A DNA stretch of 64,000 bases from Bretschneidera sinensis (GCA_023935145.1 CM043699.1:112015036-112079035), one strand, 5' to 3'; positions 34,425-46,767 are shown, numbered from the stretch's first letter. Notes: generated by a model from the letters alone, not told the origin. Numbers and translations are program-made.

Positions 34425-35845
34425 ATGGTTAGTATCATTTCATGGAACTGTAGGGGTGTGGGTAGCGCTAGGATAAGGTGTAACTTAGTTGACTTGGTTA
34501 GGATGAATCATCCATCAATCCTGTGCTTGTTGGAGACCCGTTCGAGCAATTGTTCACTTCCTACTCTCCCTAGACGGATGGGTTTTGACTCAGACTTTAA
34601 AGTTTCTTTTGAGGGCTTCTCGGGTGGGATTTAGATCATGCAGAAACCTATTGTTGTTAATATCTCTATTTTTGAGTCTGACTCTCAAACGGTTCACATG
34701 AAAATTCAGAGTATGACCGAGGGGACCTGGTTATTCTCTATAGCTTATATTACTCCAGATTTTACTTCTAAAAATATATGTTAGGCAAATTTAATTTCTT
34801 TTGCACATTTTTTTGATCTTCTTTGGCTGGTAGTAAGAGACTTCAATGATTTTGCTTCTGTACATGAAAAGCAGAAAGGCACGACCTCAGTGAATTTGGT
34901 CTAGTGAATTTGGGAAACATAAGTCCGCAATTCACCTGGTATAATGGTAGATGGGTTGGAATCACGGTTTGAACATCTTGACAGAGCAATGGCTAATGTG
35001 GATTGGAAACTGAAATTTCTTAATTTTGAGGTTCAGGTCCTTCCCTGGTGTGCTTCTGATCATCATCCCATTCGCATCAGAGTTATTGGTAATGGTTATA
35101 ATCTGTCCTCAAGGAAGTCATTTCGGTGTGAAGCTGTTTGGTTGTCTCATAAGGAGTTTCATATAGTTTTTTCTTCGGCTGGGAGAGGTGTTGGGTATTT
35201 TCATAGTAAAACGTTAGCTCTTGCTGAAGCATTGCAAAGTTAGAACAACAATGTTTTTGGGAATATCTTTTCTTGAAAGAGGAAGCTGTTAGGGAGATTG
35301 AATGGTATTCAGAAAGTGATATCTTCTTATCCTTCCCTGTTCTTAGAGAATCTAGAAAATAAGCTCGTGGCTGAGTACAATGAGATCCTAAAGCAAGAAG
35401 AGATTTTTTGGTTCCAGAAATAACTAGTTTAATGGCTTCAGCATAGAGATGTAAATACTCAGTTCTTTCATTCATCCACCTTGATTCGACGTAGGATTAA
35501 CAAGATCAATGGCCTGAAGCTTGCTGATGGGGAGTGGTGCTTTGATAGGGAAACCATTTCTGGTTTTCCTTTTAACTTTTTCAAGAATCTCTTCACTAGT
35601 GTTGTAACGGTTTCCCCGGATTGGGCTCAGAGTACTCAATTTCCTTCTCTATTGATGGTTTATCTGGAGCATCTTGCTGAGGTTGTGACAATTAAGGAAG
35701 CCCGAAGTGCTCTGTTTGGTATAAGTCCGCAAAAATCTCCAGGGCCTAATGGTATTCAGGCTGTTTTCTATCAGAGATTTTGGGAGGTGATGGGTTCGGA
35801 TTTGTTCCAGCTAGTTGATGTCGCCTTTAAAAAAAGTCTAATTAA
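34425..35845 (+). pseudogene. L1-type LINE ORF2, truncated in the reverse transcriptase
   Basis: Starts at ATG 34425 (MVSIISWNCRGVG), the usual start of the apurinic-type endonuclease. LCLLETRSS and VRDFNDF follow, and the domain ends with DRAMANVDWK..SDHHPI at about 34985-35075. The RT start is recognisable at 35481-35845: RRINKINGLKLADGEW, EARSALFGISPQKSPGPNGI and FYQRFWEVMG. Homology stops at FKKSLI, so the catalytic palm, zinc finger and RNase H are missing. Stops and small indels break the endonuclease. It shares no fragment with the minus-strand LINE copies. Confidence 0.85.
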
Positions 35846-36029
35846 TAACATAAACATTATCTTATCAACTATCGTCTATATTGGGAGAGATAAGAGAGTC
35901 TGTAAACTCTGTGATGCGTCGCTATTAAGTGAGACTGTGAGGGAGTGTTTTGTGTTTGTGATGGGGTGAAAATAAAAATTAGAGTTTATTTTATACACAC
36001 ACTAAGAATTTTTTTTAATGTAATAAACA
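35846..36029. other. Unassigned sequence between LINE and hAT-like fragment
   Basis: No coding or repeat signal recognised. Confidence 0.4.
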
Positions 36030-36252
36030 AATTTTTTAAATGGATCATAAACAGGTCACGGGTCATAATCGTGTCAACACGACTCATTAGATCCATGAAT
36101 TTAATCGTGTCATTTGGGTTTGCTAGTCATCCCGTGACACGACACGATTTTTCCATGTCACAATCGTGTCGACACGATTACGACACGAACCTGATTATAC
36201 TCAACACTAACACGCTTTATTTCGTATCATGTCGTGTCCAAAATTGCCACTG
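36030..36252 (-). mobile_element. Probable hAT-type transposon terminal fragment
   Basis: Dense in GTGTCGTG/CACGACAC motifs in both orientations (CGTGTCAACACGAC, CCGTGACACGACACGAT, CGTGTCGACACGATTACGAC). On the minus strand it begins CAGTGGCAATTTTGGACACG, similar to ends of plant hAT elements. The partner end was not found. Confidence 0.35.
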
Positions 36253-36255
36253 TTA

Positions 36256-37884
36256 ATCAAACCATAGTTTTTGTAGAGTACTACTATCCACCGTAATAAA
36301 TCTGCCCCATTTATCACCAATTGATCTAAATAATTCTCCATTCCATGTATGAACAAGAACACCTTCACAACGTAACCAGACCAACCTTTCAGAACTAACA
36401 TCCAATGGCTCCCAAGATCTAATTTTGGAAAACCATCGTTCCAACCACCAACCACCCTTAGAAAGAAAGTCTAGCATTTCCCTTCTGCTTTCAAAAGACA
36501 ATAACACAATCAAACCACCCATTGGCTTAATCGCACACGAGATGACACAATCTCTAATGAACAAATCCTATAACCGAGGAATGAGTTCAATATAGCGAAC
36601 ATTTCTAATTGCACTGCTACATAACCACTCTATCTCTTCTTCTACAACTTCAAAAGTCAAATCATAATCTTCAACTGATGGCTGATTCTCAAAATGATCA
36701 GAAGTGTTTAAAAAAAAATTCCCGCTAATACCAACTTCTTCTCTTTAGCAACTATTTGGTGATGATTAGGGATAGAAACATTTGCAGTATTAGAATTGGA
36801 TAACTCATTAACTTGTGAAATAACGATAAATTCTTTTAACGCCTCTACATAAGTTCTATTTGTTAGAGTTTGTGCATACTTCATCGGATCTAGATCTGTA
36901 GAACTACTGACGACCACGGGATCCCGCTCCCTGATGAGAAGGTTTGGGTCTGGTTTTTTGCTTGGCGGTTTGGGCTTGGGCCCATTTATAGCCGTGGTTT
37001 TGCAGCAGGACGGAAATCCTAATTAGGGTGTCTTAAGTTGCTTATAAATACTCTCTATTTGTTGAGTGCACATTATAATGAGATATTTGTAAGGTTGATA
37101 ATAGTGAAAACTTCTGGCGAGACGTAACCCTATTCTGGGGTGAACATTGGTAAATCTTGTCTTATTTTATTTCTGTTTATAATTCGTGTGATTGGCAAGT
37201 CTCGAATCCTTCACTATTGTCTCTATATGCTTTCCATATAATGGCAATTGTTGTATCATCCATAGCGAACCCCAATTTATGCCTAGAAGTTTCCCCAAAA
37301 ACTAGTGATCTCCTACCTGGGTTGGTACTTAGATTTCTTGTCCCATCGTAAGAAGCTAGCTTGACCACCAAATATTTTCCCACAAATCTAAAACCGTTGA
37401 GATTCTTAAAACTCTTAATATATCCTATCTTTTTTAAAAACGAACAAAGCCAAAAGAATCACTCATTCCTTTTCATCTCTTATTCGAAACATGAACATCC
37501 CCAACTCTTCCCACCACTTGAAACAATTTCCATAAATCATGAAAAAGTTGCTGTTGGATTGAGATGATCAATAAAAAGCGAAGTCAAATTCCTGAGGCCC
37601 TGCTGACGTTGAAGTTTGATACCCTCATTGACTAGCTTAACTTCAAGTTTATTACCCATTAGGATTTGGCCATTAACATTCCTAATGGCTGTCAGTGCCT
37701 CTTTTAAATACCAAGATTTAACAAAGCCAAATCCATCCCTTCTATTTGCCATAGAATTTTTTGAGATAAATACATTCCTAACTCAGTCATATTCACTAAA
37801 AATATCTTCAATCATTTGAAACTCAGTTGTTGTACTTATATGATCAACAAAAACGGAGACTAGCTTTTCTTTATGAACCACCAT
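36256..37884 (-). pseudogene. L1-type LINE ORF1 with two RRM-like domains (right copy), split by a solo LTR
   Basis: Minus-strand paralog of 2706-3031 plus 8886-9328. Start ATG at 37884. A first RRM reads SVFVDHISTTTEFQMIEDIF, NVFISKNSMANRRDGFGFVK and GNKLEVKLVNEG. A second begins LFIDHLNPTATF (about 37600) and continues to KYLVVKLASYDG (37383-37320). The conserved ERLVWLRCEGVLVHTW and GDKWGRFITVD block follows at 36400-36290. Stops (for example at 37784) and frameshifts disable it. The solo LTR (36861-37213) interrupts it. The two RRMs each end in a VKL block, suggesting internal duplication. Confidence 0.75.
36861..37213 (+). mobile_element. Solo LTR of a copia-type element
   Basis: 353 bp, TGTTAGAGTTTG to CGAATCCTTCA, flanked by CTATT at 36856-36860 and 37214-37218. 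The other copy has the unoccupied site at 8971-8975. A TATA-like TTATAAATACTC lies near 37040. It is followed by LINE sequence, not a primer-binding site, so it is solo. Confidence 0.9.
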
Positions 37885-38650
37885 TAATTGTCAGATGACT
37901 GAAGATGCACTTAAAAGAACAGATATTTAGAGAAAAAATATATTTTCTCATAAGTAGGAACAAATTTGAACGCTCAACAATACTAGAGCATTTGATTCCT
38001 ACAGTTTCACCTTTTTAGATCCTATCGATTACAGAGCAGTTCTGAACAGTTTAGCTGAAAGAAAACCTTGACGAGAGAGCAACAAAGGTTAACTTGGAGA
38101 CTAACCAACAAATCAATTATGCAAGAGATACCTCGGTTCATGAGTTTGCTAGCCTCTGGCTACGATGACGTTGCCTAAACCTCGTGGCTTGGCTAGGTTT
38201 ATGGCAGAAGAAACCCGAAAGACAATTCTTTTCTTTTCGGTCATTTTGTCCTATATACTCTCAAACCCCAGCCCATTAGGAAGTAATTTTTATATAAACT
38301 TAGCCTATCAGGAAATCGATACTAAATTTAGTTAATGGCACATATATAAAAAAATTTCGTAAAATGGTTTTTATTTCATAAAAATAGAAAATAAGCTAAA
38401 ACACTCCGAAGATACAAATTTTTAGAAGAAAAAATCAAGAATTAAAAATTGATCCTAAAAACCCTGAATTTATCTTCAAATGCAAAAGCTCCACAGCTGA
38501 TTTATCATAATTTCAAAAATTGAAACTATAGCTAAGACAATTGATGATGTACCCAATAATTTCTTACTAAATTGTGATGAGGACACGTTTTTGTCTGAAA
38601 ATTTGATTTAACATGTCAAGAGCTGAGAAAATCAAACTATATTAATCCTA
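37885..38650. other. LINE 5' leader and intergenic sequence, no gene seen
   Basis: Up to about 38240 it may be the LINE 5' untranslated region. Beyond that it is AT-rich. This stretch is absent from the left copy. Confidence 0.5.
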
Positions 38651-38980
38651 TTGTCTCAAGAGGAGAGTGATCAATTGGTATTCTCATTATCTCATATACC
38701 CAATTGCTTAATTAGTTTTAATTTATTGGTTAGAGAGAGGAGAGCTAAAACGAGCAGAAATGTGGTAGCGATTGCAGTAATAACAATAATAGTAACGTTC
38801 AACATAAGCCTCAGTCTCATTTCATCACCTCCAATTAAGGGTTTCGTGACATTCTCCATACTTCAAAGCTCATCCATCTCAGCCCAACCGGAGTAGTTGC
38901 CCCGAAAAGCATCGACTTCGATCATAAAGGTGGAGGCCCTTACACCGGTATCACCGATGATCAAGTCCTCAAGTGGGAAG
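38651..38980 (+). pseudogene. Strictosidine synthase-like (SSL) first-exon remnant
   Basis: A 330-base stretch starts at ATG 38651. It encodes a hydrophobic segment typical of a signal anchor (VVAIAVITIIVTFNISLSLI at about residue 38). A frameshift near 38870-38890 then moves it to the frame reading APKSIDFDHKGGGPYTGITD and DQVLKWEG. This matches the conserved start of the beta-propeller of plant strictosidine synthase-like proteins (P-E-S-x-x-F-D..G-E-G-P-Y-x-G-x-x-D-G-x-x-L-K-W). A G/GTAATT donor lies at 38980/38981. No second exon follows; beyond is an A-run and repeats. Most SSL proteins have uncertain substrates, so no enzyme activity is assigned. Confidence 0.6.
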
Positions 38981-39304
38981 GTAATTTGATACGATCAATA
39001 CTAGTTCTGTGATATTGCAAAGAAATGGAGCATGAAGCTGTAGAAATTACGGAAGAAGCCAATCTACTAAGGAAGCTAGAAACCAAAAAAAAAAAAAAAA
39101 GATACAAGAGATGATTGTAGAGAAACCATTCAGTAGTCAGGGGCAGTTTCAATTCTGTTACTTTGTTAGTTAGTTGGTTACTAGTTTGTCAAACAGGTAG
39201 AGATTGTGGAGTTGTTAAAGGAGATTCGTTACTATGTTGAAGACCTATAAATAATTGCTACCTTCATTCTTGTAATGCATTTAAAGAAATTGGTTTGAAT
39301 TGGA
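38981..39304. other. Unassigned sequence, possible LTR end
   Basis: A 17-base A-run lies at about 39088. A possible LTR-like piece with CCTATAAATAATTGC lies at 39245. Not present in the left copy. Confidence 0.35.
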
Positions 39305-41749
39305 GATAAGAGAGAAGTGAAATATATGAGAGGAGGGTGATGATTAGGATCTGAAGATGGAAGACCTTGAGTTGTAGAGTCTTGCATTCATGGCTATGTT
39401 TCTTGCTCATTTATGTCCCTCTCTCTCTCAGCTCTCTTCTGCTTAGGATATGATTATTTAATTCATGACAGAAAAATAATACTAATAAAGGCTTCATGTT
39501 AAGGATGTTTTGGTAAGAGTTGAGTTCAAAGGCATGTTTCGGATCAAAGATTGGAATGGCCAGCCATATCAGGTTGAAGAGGGGAGAGAGGAGATGGAGA
39601 ATAAAGGATTATATCACCTTTTAAATTCAATTAAATACAAGTGTATTTTGACAATTCAAAGAAATTTCCTCTGGCATTAGCTTTAGAAATATCGTCACCC
39701 AGATAGATACATGTTTTATTTAGTCTTTTAAAAAATTTAAAAATGAAATTTGTCTTTTTTTATTTATTGTTTTATAAATTGAGTCCAAGGTTATTTTGAT
39801 AATTTTCTTATTTTTTGGTTTGTTGCCACTGTTGCCTTAAAGAAGAGTTTAGGTGCTTTTTAAAGATCTTTAGCCTTGCTTCTTGTAATATATGAATAAA
39901 GATCGGGGATAGCAGACTTCTACACCATACACATGCATCAAGTCTTTCGAAGCTCAAGTCGTAATTTTTTTGAATTTTACTGAAACTCGAGTAGTAAAGA
40001 CAATAACATAAATAGAAAATGAGAAAGTCTCGCAGTTGTACATCCTGATTGACGGAGACCGCAAATGGACATTTGTGCTGTATATCCATACAGTCCCCCT
40101 ATCGCCACTCACATGTGTGTGTGTTTTTATGTATATATTTGGTGCCATTACGTTTTATGACATCAAAAAATAAATATATTTGATTGTAATTTTGGTAATA
40201 TAGGTGGTGGTAGTATGTGTTATATTTGGTGGTAAATTTAGTAAGAGTTTACCATCAACTGAAGTATAATCAAATGTAATCAATTATTTGAGATGATTTT
40301 GGTCCTTGAAAAAATACATTGTGAGTTTTGCATGCGGATTGGATCTTTAGTGAAGCCTTTGTTGGCCTTTATGATTTTAAACAGTGATAAATTTTTGTAT
40401 TATTTCCTTTCTTTTATTTCTATTGTTACGATCGCATGATTTTTGTGTAGTATTATGGATATATCATCTTAGTATTCAGAGCAATTCTTGCGTAGGATCG
40501 GTTTTGTTAGGCTCTTCAAAATTCTTCTAATCATATTATACCGCAATATATTATTTTATCTTTTATTTTATATTTTTAATAAGATGTACACAATGTGATT
40601 GAAGGGGTTCTAAATAGACCATATCAAATTCTACACAAGAATTTTTCCTCTATTCGGAATGTTGTTTCGTTTCATCAAGACCACCGAACATAGTTGGGAG
40701 GCCCATAGCCTACGTTATCCTCTTTTTCTTCTATAAAATGTTTGCTGCACTTTACGTGGTATAGGAGATGAAGTGATATTTTTCATTGTCTATCACAAGG
40801 AACTTAAGACGTCGTGTGTGGAGATGGTTTTACTTAATATCGTGTCAATAAAAAAAATTGGATTGATGGAAGTTTTACTGATAATTGTTAAAAAAGTTAT
40901 TGATAATGTCGCGTATTTAGTTTATAATTTCTATTTTAACAAAGATTTAGAGACCAAAAAAGACATAAATTTTCATGAAATTTTCAACGGTTATTCAAAT
41001 TTCAACTTTGATTTAAAAAAGGTAAGAATATGTCATCATCAATTTCTCAAAATGTATTCAATTGTGAAATTAAATTGGTGAAAAAAATAAAATCCCAAAA
41101 TTTTCGAATTGTCGTGAAATTTCTGAAAATTTAATTCATAGATAATTTTCTAAAATGATTTGAAATATTGATTCCATATTGGAATACCCGAAAATCCAAA
41201 ACTTCAAAAATTTTGTTGAACTTATTATCCTTGCCCTTATGTCATTAGCAATAGGTTAGGATAAGTGATATAAGGATTTGACAAACCTTTTATAAAATCA
41301 TGAATTATATAATCTTATCAATGAAATCTATCTCTTATGTTTCGTTTCATGGCAGTGTGAATTTTTTTAGTAGGATAGTAGTATGAATGTAAATTTTATC
41401 AATATGGATATGATTGCTTTTAGATATTTTTAATTGATGATGTCCATGGTAAAAGAGTATGTCATATCATTTCAAAATTAGGCCAATAATTAATTATTGT
41501 TAAGTCATATCTTCAGGAACTCATTAGCAACACCTAAGTAAAATAAATGACGTGACATAAACATAATCGTAAATTTAACTTTAATACAACGTAACACAAT
41601 ATTTTGCATGGCATCACCAACTACATAGAATAAAAGTAAAAACGATTCAAATCCTATCAAATATGAGATTGATAGAAATATTATCGAGATTAGACGTGAA
41701 TGGCTTGTCTTTGACCCGCCCGAAAAATGAATTTAATAAAATTCATGTA
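39305..41749. other. Intergenic, right copy of 9366-17049
   Basis: Aligns with the left copy, without Copia-2; the single GATAA at 39798-39802 is its empty site. It has about 660 extra bases at 40528-41190, which include an open frame (40773-41081, 102 codons) rich in K, I and N with no recognised motif. Confidence 0.65.
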
Positions 41750-42790
41750 AGTTTATCTATAATACCACTTTATTGTTAAAAAAAAAAATACAAATATAGG
41801 TAATTAAAAAAAATATTAGACTTAGCGACTCCTACATGGCTACATGCCTTGATGTCCACTTGTGTTATAAAAATTGGGTGTTGTTTTTTTCACGGAATAT
41901 AAATCTACTTCCAAGGAAAACTATTTGTAAAAAAACTTTCAAGAAATACAAATATAAATACAAGATAAAACAATAAATCAAGAACAAGCAAGAGCAATAA
42001 ATACAAGTTTGTACGAAATTAAAAATTGAAGAGACAAGAGTGTGCAGACTCGATTTATAGTGGTTTGACAATATCGGAATCACTCCCGACCCTACGTCCA
42101 CTCTCTTGAAGGCTCCTCCTTAAAGGTTTCATTAAATCAAACAAGCAACCTTTAAAGTATGTTGCTCAAACCTTTAAAAGTTTCTCTTACAAAGAAATTT
42201 TCACTCAAGTGTTTAACACTTAAACACTCACAAGAGTTGCACCAACTCTTTCTCTTACAAGATGCAAATTAGTGAGATGATTTTGGTATAAAAGAGAGAA
42301 TGTAACTAATGCTTACAACTCAAAGATTTTCTCTCTCACAATAACAAAGTTTAAGAGTGGCTAAATAATTAATTTTGAAAGCTTTGAAGAGTAGTAAATG
42401 AGCTCTTGATAAAATTAAATGCTCTAGTTGGTTAGAAATGTTCATTTATAATGGGTATTTATAGTCCTAACTCCAATTAGCCGTTAGAGACACTAAATGA
42501 TCGTTTGGTGTATTTAATGCTTCATCCCGCGCCTCAAAATTGAAATATAACCGTTATAATCGAGCATACAATCTCGACTCTAGCTTTGTCTCCATCGACT
42601 TTTTTCTTCATAATTTTGAAAAAAAAGGCATTGGGTAAAGTCATAGTCAATTGTAAGTGTTGCTCAATCGACTTTCAAAACCTTGTTATTTTCAACCTAG
42701 TCAACCGTGCCAACCTTGCAGTCGATTGTAGCCGACCATGGCTGCAACTGGCTTTGAAACCCGAGAGGATAATTGGTGAATTATACTTAA
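41750..42790 (-). repeat. LTR-like dispersed repeat, right copy
   Basis: Counterpart of 17050-18180, with the same GATTTATAGTGGTTTGACAA and CCTACGTCCACTCTCTTGAA blocks. The TCGACTGTGG-type motifs at 42560-42750 are fewer and more decayed. Confidence 0.4.
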
Positions 42791-42991
42791 TAATGTATTT
42801 TTCTTTTTTTGTCTGAAACAATAAGCACACATGCATGATAATTACTTATGCTTTAAACGAAGCAAGTTAACATTTTTCCTTCCATTATTTAACTAAAAAA
42901 TAAACTGACTGATTGTGATATCTAAAGATAAATGAAAACAAAATTTAGCAATTTATAAGAATATAATATAAAGTACAAGCAGGCAGAGAGC

Positions 42992-45040
42992 TCAAAGAAA
43001 CTGTGAAGGTGAAATCCAACTAGCAGGCACAAAATCAAATGGCATAGAATTGTCGAGCAAATCAGATGTGGTATTCTTCTCTTCAAAATCTTCGAATGAA
43101 AAATAATAGTCTGACAGCTCCGGCACCCCACCATTAGTTATATCCATTGAAAAATTACCTTGTCCGACATCTCCAATCATCTTGAGATCCACTGCAGGAG
43201 GAAGGAGCATCTGCTGCTCATCATACATATCAAGAGGTTGAGATTGCGACTGATCAACAAAGAATCCAGAGTGTGAAACTTGGCTGCCATCTGCTGCATA
43301 ATTATTGTTTTGTAGGGTGGAATTGGAAATGACAGAATTACTGTTGATGTCTGTGTAATAAGAGAGTGGAGGAAAGTCTTGACCTGCAAACTGTGGCTTG
43401 GGGAGAGATTGAGAATTTTGCAAATGATCAACATTAAACCCAGATGGTGAAACTTTGTTGTTATCTATTGCATAATTACAGATTTGCAGGGTGCAATTGG
43501 AAACGAAAAAGTTACTATTGATGTTTCTGTGAAAAGGGAGTGGAGAAGAGTCTTGACCTGCAAACTGTGGCTTGGGGAGAGGTTGAGAATTTTGCAAATG
43601 ATCAACATTGAACCCAGAGTGTGAAACTTGGTTATTATCTGCTGTATAATTACTGTTTGGCAAGGTGAAATTGGAAACGACAAAGTTACCATTGATGTTT
43701 CTGTGATAAGGAAGTGGAGAAGAGTCTTGACCTGCAAACTGTGGCTTGGAGAGAGGTTGAGAATTTTGCAAATGATCAGCATTGAACCTAAGGTGTGAAA
43801 CTTGGTTGTTATCTATTGTATAATTACTGTTTGGCAAAGTAAAATTGGGAAGGATAGAGTTATTATTGATGTCTATGTGATAAGGGAGTGGAGGAGAGTT
43901 ACTCTCTTTTTCCTCCGTTTTATTCCCCTTCTTGTATACCTTACACAAAACCCAGTCATCCAACTGCACACATGCAAAAGAAATCATGAAATTTAGTTGT
44001 CACTGAAGGAAATTATCGATATAACCTTGTACTAGAAAATCTTACCTGGCTACAAATAGGGTATTATATATACATATATATATATATGTATATATGTATA
44101 CATGTGTATATATATATATGTGTCTATATATATGTGTGTATATGTATATATATTAAATGTGAAGAAAAAAAAGTTCTAAATAAGAAAATTTTGAGTGAGA
44201 AGAACCATCAAGAATTGTGAATTTGTACCTTCATGTCATTAGGAGCCCTACTAGTACTTGCAGCACTCTTCTGCACATCAATTCTATATTCATGCATGAT
44301 CCAGTTGGTCTTTATTGAATCTTTAAAATTCCCTTCATAGAAAACAAGTGCCTTTCTATACCCGATTGGCGCATTCTTGTTTCCGATAATAGCATCAGCT
44401 CCAGTAGCCTTCCAATATCCATTACCAGCTGCACGATTTGGACGATTTCCATTACGGTATTTCCGATCCCTTGGAGTAAAAATATACATTATACTCTCTC
44501 CTTGTGTTTTGCACATTTCTGCATACAACTCAATAAGAAGAAAATAAACATATCTCTAATTAAAGATCATAAAGAAAAATCATATATCTTAACCAGAAAT
44601 TATTTTGTTCAAAAAGAAAAATCATAGTTTTTATGATTCCACATCAAGAAAAAAAAATATGAATCATATCCCATCAAAGATTTTTTTTTATAAAAAAAAA
44701 TTCCCTTTTTCAAATACCACAGAATAGAACCATATAAACACACATAGTAATAAGAAAATTAAAAGAACTAAAGAAAAAAATTACCGAAAAAGGAAATTAA
44801 GAGAGAAATTTGGAGAGAGTAATAAATTAACTAACCCCATAGCTGTTGAGGATCGTAGTTATAGAGATTGACCTCTCTAATCCTGTTAGGAGGCAAAGGC
44901 TTATTCAAGACTTTCTTTCTCAAGTAGTCAACCAACAATTCGGTATCAGTTGGACAAAACCTGTACCCTAGAGGTAGTGATTTCAAATAGTTCTCTTCCT
45001 TGGAAGAAAACCGTTGTCCTTGAGGGTTATTTTTCTCCAT
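42992..45040 (-). CDS. NAC-domain transcription factor (three exons, 488 residues)
   Basis: Exons 45040-44836, 44518-44229 and 43963-42992 (minus strand) join through GT/AG introns in phases 1 and 0. NAC proteins are plant nuclear transcription factors that bind DNA as dimers. All five NAC subdomains are present. A is [20 protein letters not shown] at residue 22. B is [15 protein letters not shown] is [20 protein letters not shown] (89-108). D is [20 protein letters not shown] (121-148). E is [12 protein letters not shown] (166-177). Residues 188-408 are four tandem repeats of about 58 residues rich in N, Q, S and P. The C-terminus (409-488) is acidic and aromatic ([19 protein letters not shown]), fitting an activation region. 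There is no membrane anchor. The typical LPPGFRFHPTDEE reads [13 protein letters not shown], a divergent form. The start fits an upstream TATA box. No expression evidence is available from sequence. Confidence 0.92.
43232..43897 (-). repeat. 174-bp tandem repeats coding four 58-residue units in the NAC C-terminal region
   Basis: Units lie at 43897-43724, 43723-43550, 43549-43376 and a shortened 43375-43232. Each contains [16 protein letters not shown] and [18 protein letters not shown]. The left pseudogene has three units. Confidence 0.93.
44067..44155. repeat. TA/TG microsatellite in NAC intron 2
   Basis: Alternating TATATA and TGTGTA tracts between exons 2 and 3. Confidence 0.85.
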
Positions 45041-45123
45041 TGCTGCAGCTTCGAAGAAAAGAAAAAAACAAAGGTTTCTCCTTATTGAAAAGCAAAGGGT
45101 TTTGATAGGGCTGTGTGACTGGG

Positions 45124-45131
45124 TATATATA
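45124..45131 (-). promoter_or_regulatory. Likely TATA box of the NAC gene
   Basis: TATATATA on the minus strand lies about 85-90 bases upstream of the start codon. It leaves room for a short 5' leader rich in A and C. Confidence 0.55.
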
Positions 45132-46767
45132 GGTTATGCATTGGCGTGAGGATAGAATTCTCAGTATCTAAAACCAAATCAGGAGTCCTTTTTCGATTCA
45201 AAGTAGAAATGCATGGTGGATTTAAAATCTATGGGTTATCTCTTTATTATTGGTATGATAAAATATAGTTATCTCTTTTCACTTTTATTTTATAAAATAG
45301 GATAATTAGACATTTTCCTATTAAATTTAAGCTTATCAGTATACATATATATATGGGTCTTATCAGATTAAATAGAATTAGCTTTGACTTATACACGGTC
45401 TTTAAAGTTTCAGCATTGATTAACTATCAGTTCTCTTATTCTTATGAAAAATTAGGTAATTGTTAACTGAAATATTGTAACATTATTGGAGTAGATTAGC
45501 TATTCACATTTTTATTGTTAATTTACTCCATAAATATTAATTTCTGTATTTTAATTAAAATACCTATTTAGATATATTGTAGACACAATTAAGTCATGTT
45601 AATAGCTTACGTCTTGAACAATATTGGAAATCTACAATCTATGATAAGTTCAGTTGTAAAAAAAAATCTTTATTTAATAACAAATCAATTTCCTTTTAAG
45701 AATTGGAGAATTTTTTTAAAAATTTGACAAGCTTCTCAATTTTCATCCTCAATTTAACAGAATCTTTCTACAGTCAACTAGCAAAATGCCAGTTGGTTGG
45801 GCTTCCTTTAATTAAAAATCTCCAATGTATATTACATGATAAGGTAGTCTAAGTATTAGACTATTTAAAAAAATGAACTCTTTCTCATCAATTTAAGTTT
45901 TTTGGATAGTCATAACTCAATTATTTTTTAATATAATATAGGATATAAAAGTTTCAGGTTTTAGTTTCAAATCCTCAGAATGCCCCCCGTTTTCTTTAAT
46001 ATTTCATCAAGTTCTTTGCTCATATTCGGGCTTTCTAAAATTGAGTTCATGTGTAAAGCCTATTAATTCTTCTTCCGGCTTGCACATGAGGAGAAGTTCT
46101 TATCTAGAACAAGTTCATGAAATATATATGGCACAAGACTTTATCTCACCATTGAATAGCATAAGAAGAAAAAAAATATATATTTTCTTAATTTTCATCC
46201 AATTGTGAAATTGACCTCTGTGTTATGTATCTCTCATGGACTTAGACTACACAAGATTTTTTTCGCACGTGAGAGGATATATTAGACAATAAAATAATAA
46301 TTGGGTCATTTTCCACTTTTAAGCTTTTGTGATAATTAGTAACTAATTTTTTCTTAATACCAAGTATAAATCTTTTGCTGGCTATGAAATTTTTCGGTGA
46401 TTTTGGTTATAAATTTGATTATTTTGGTTGCAGGGGATTTATTGGTGTTATTTTCAGTTAAACAAAGTATTTTTTCATAGGAAAATTTTTTCACTGAAAA
46501 CCAACCAAAAAAAAAAAGTGGATGGGATTTAATGTTCCTTTTTATTTTAAAATTTTCAGAATTTTGCAAATATCCTATCCAAACACAACCTTACTATTCT
46601 GTCAAAAAGAATTTAATAATAAATGTGCATTTCTTTATATCTATTTCATTTATTAACAATTTATTATATTTTCAAACTATCTCACGTGGCAATTTATAAT
46701 TGGTCAAACTTATTAGAGAGAGTCTAATTAAAAAAGTTAATCGAAGAAAGGTATCTAGGGTTAATTA
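45132..46767. other. Intergenic region upstream of the NAC gene
   Basis: AT-rich and without genes. From 45913 it aligns with 31629 onward in the left copy. 45132-45912 has no counterpart there because of the CACTA-associated deletion. Confidence 0.7.

Noticed and set aside
35083..35475. 130-codon minus-strand frame
   Set aside because: It is antisense to recognisable plus-strand LINE endonuclease and RT sequence.
40773..41081. 102-codon open frame as a host gene
   Set aside because: AT-driven composition (I, K, N, F), no domain, no splice or promoter context, and absent from the paralogous copy.
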